Shown here: positions 63,750-64,000 of the stretch, one piece after another
Position numbering within the stretch: position 1 is the stretch's first letter
Layout: each line of letters opens with the position of its first letter
Notes under the pieces: generated by a model
What the model was told of the DNA's origin: nothing
Seen by the model: only the letters and a program-made list of their open reading frames with translations
Databases searched by the model: none
Made by a program: the position numbers and the translations under genes
NCBI GenBank assembly: GCA_963697205.1
Contig: CAVONB010000010.1
Location: forward strand, 1-64,000
Reading direction: 5' to 3'
Source: CAVONB01 sp963697205
Lineage (GTDB): Bacteria; Pseudomonadota; Alphaproteobacteria; Rhizobiales; Hyphomicrobiaceae
Length of the DNA: 64,000 bases

Positions 63750-64000
63750 TCATGCCGACGACTTGCGCTCGGGACGCCACAGCTTGATGCCCACGCGCTG
63801 GTATTGTGGCGGCAGCTGCACCTCGCCGCCCAGAGCGTATGCCGCATGCCATCCCCAATGCGGATCGTCGAGGAATGCGCGGGCAATTGCGATCAGATCG
63901 GCCTTGCCGGATTGCAGGATCTCTTCGGCTTGCTGCGGCTCCGTGATCATGCCCACCGCCATCGTCGGGATCCCTGCCTTCTTGCGCACCGCTTCGGCGA
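63750..64000 (-). CDS. Old Yellow Enzyme-family NADH:flavin oxidoreductase (C-terminal part)
   Basis: The gene runs off the right edge. The visible 80 or so residues match the end of the OYE barrel: GIPTMAVGMITEPQQAEEIL, GKADLIAIARAFLDDPHWGW (FMN-phosphate region), HAAYALGGEVQLPPQYQR. The NamA/YqjM-like ending suggests an ene-reductase acting on alpha,beta-unsaturated carbonyls. Its stop is 26 bp before the hydrolase start, so the two are likely co-transcribed. Confidence 0.88.
   Translation of the reverse strand, partial: AEAVRKKAGIPTMAVGMITEPQQAEEILQSGKADLIAIARAFLDDPHWGWHAAYALGGEVQLPPQYQRVGIKLWRPERKSSA

Noticed and set aside
1..64000. CRISPR arrays or defence islands
   Set aside because: No regular direct repeats with spacers and no cas, restriction-modification or toxin-antitoxin genes were recognised.

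Overview
The window looks like chromosomal DNA from a high-GC alphaproteobacterium, most likely of the Hyphomicrobiales (Rhizobiales). Evidence for this includes flbT beside an FtcR-like OmpR-type regulator, metZ followed directly by apaG, a bactofilin, FTR1, and an unusually dense set of ABC, TRAP and tripartite tricarboxylate (TTT) solute-binding proteins, amidases and catabolic oxidoreductases. The exact genus cannot be read from this sequence.

Layout. 1-8.2 kb: a 5'-truncated thiamine-diphosphate enzyme running off the left edge, then a divergent amide/peptide cassette. A binding protein, an AtzG-like small protein and an amidase lie on the minus strand, and a Dpp/Opp-type permease pair and two ATPases on the plus strand. 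8.2-9.6 kb: a small gene and a decayed IS1380-family transposase. 9.8-14 kb: an orphan TRAP binding protein and a complete SsuABC/TauABC-like ABC operon. 14.5-20.9 kb: a SnoaL-like protein, a strong terminator, several hypothetical proteins, long stretches with no convincing gene, and an AT-richer patch with a NusG/RfaH-family factor.

21-27.7 kb: a lone molybdopterin-binding hydroxylase subunit, divergent from a second nitrate/sulfonate/taurine-type ABC operon whose binding protein and permease each carry one frameshift, then a BNR-type beta-propeller protein. 27.9-29.6 kb: a decayed IS256-family element with a preserved 9-bp target duplication, next to tRNA-Arg(ACG). 29.9-38.5 kb: a second orphan TRAP binding protein, an FTR1 iron permease, a four-gene succinate dehydrogenase/fumarate reductase-like complex directly downstream of a sulfite-oxidase-family molybdoenzyme, a PrmB-like methyltransferase with an altered catalytic motif, and an EamA exporter.

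38.7-50.7 kb: a second amidase, bactofilin, a PilZ protein, flbT, an ftcR-like gene, an XRE regulator, a GntR/HutC regulator with a candidate operator, metZ, apaG, an AllA-like protein, a quinone oxidoreductase and a frameshifted alpha/beta hydrolase. 51-64 kb: an apparent catabolic island with a mandelate racemase/muconate lactonizing enzyme (MLE) family member, TctA/TctB, an MFS transporter, a TctC-type binding protein, a zinc alcohol dehydrogenase, an SDR, a fumarylacetoacetate hydrolase-family protein, two luciferase-like flavin monooxygenases, an alpha/beta hydrolase and the end of an Old Yellow Enzyme.

Taken together this is a scavenging and catabolic region: many binding proteins and transporters feed amidases, hydrolases and flavin/NAD oxidoreductases, punctuated by housekeeping genes and two dead insertion sequences. 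The least ordinary feature is the molybdoenzyme plus SDH-like complex at 31.9-36.2 kb, whose flavoprotein lacks the histidine used for covalent FAD attachment. Three apparent frameshifts (two at homopolymer runs) may be sequence errors rather than gene decay.
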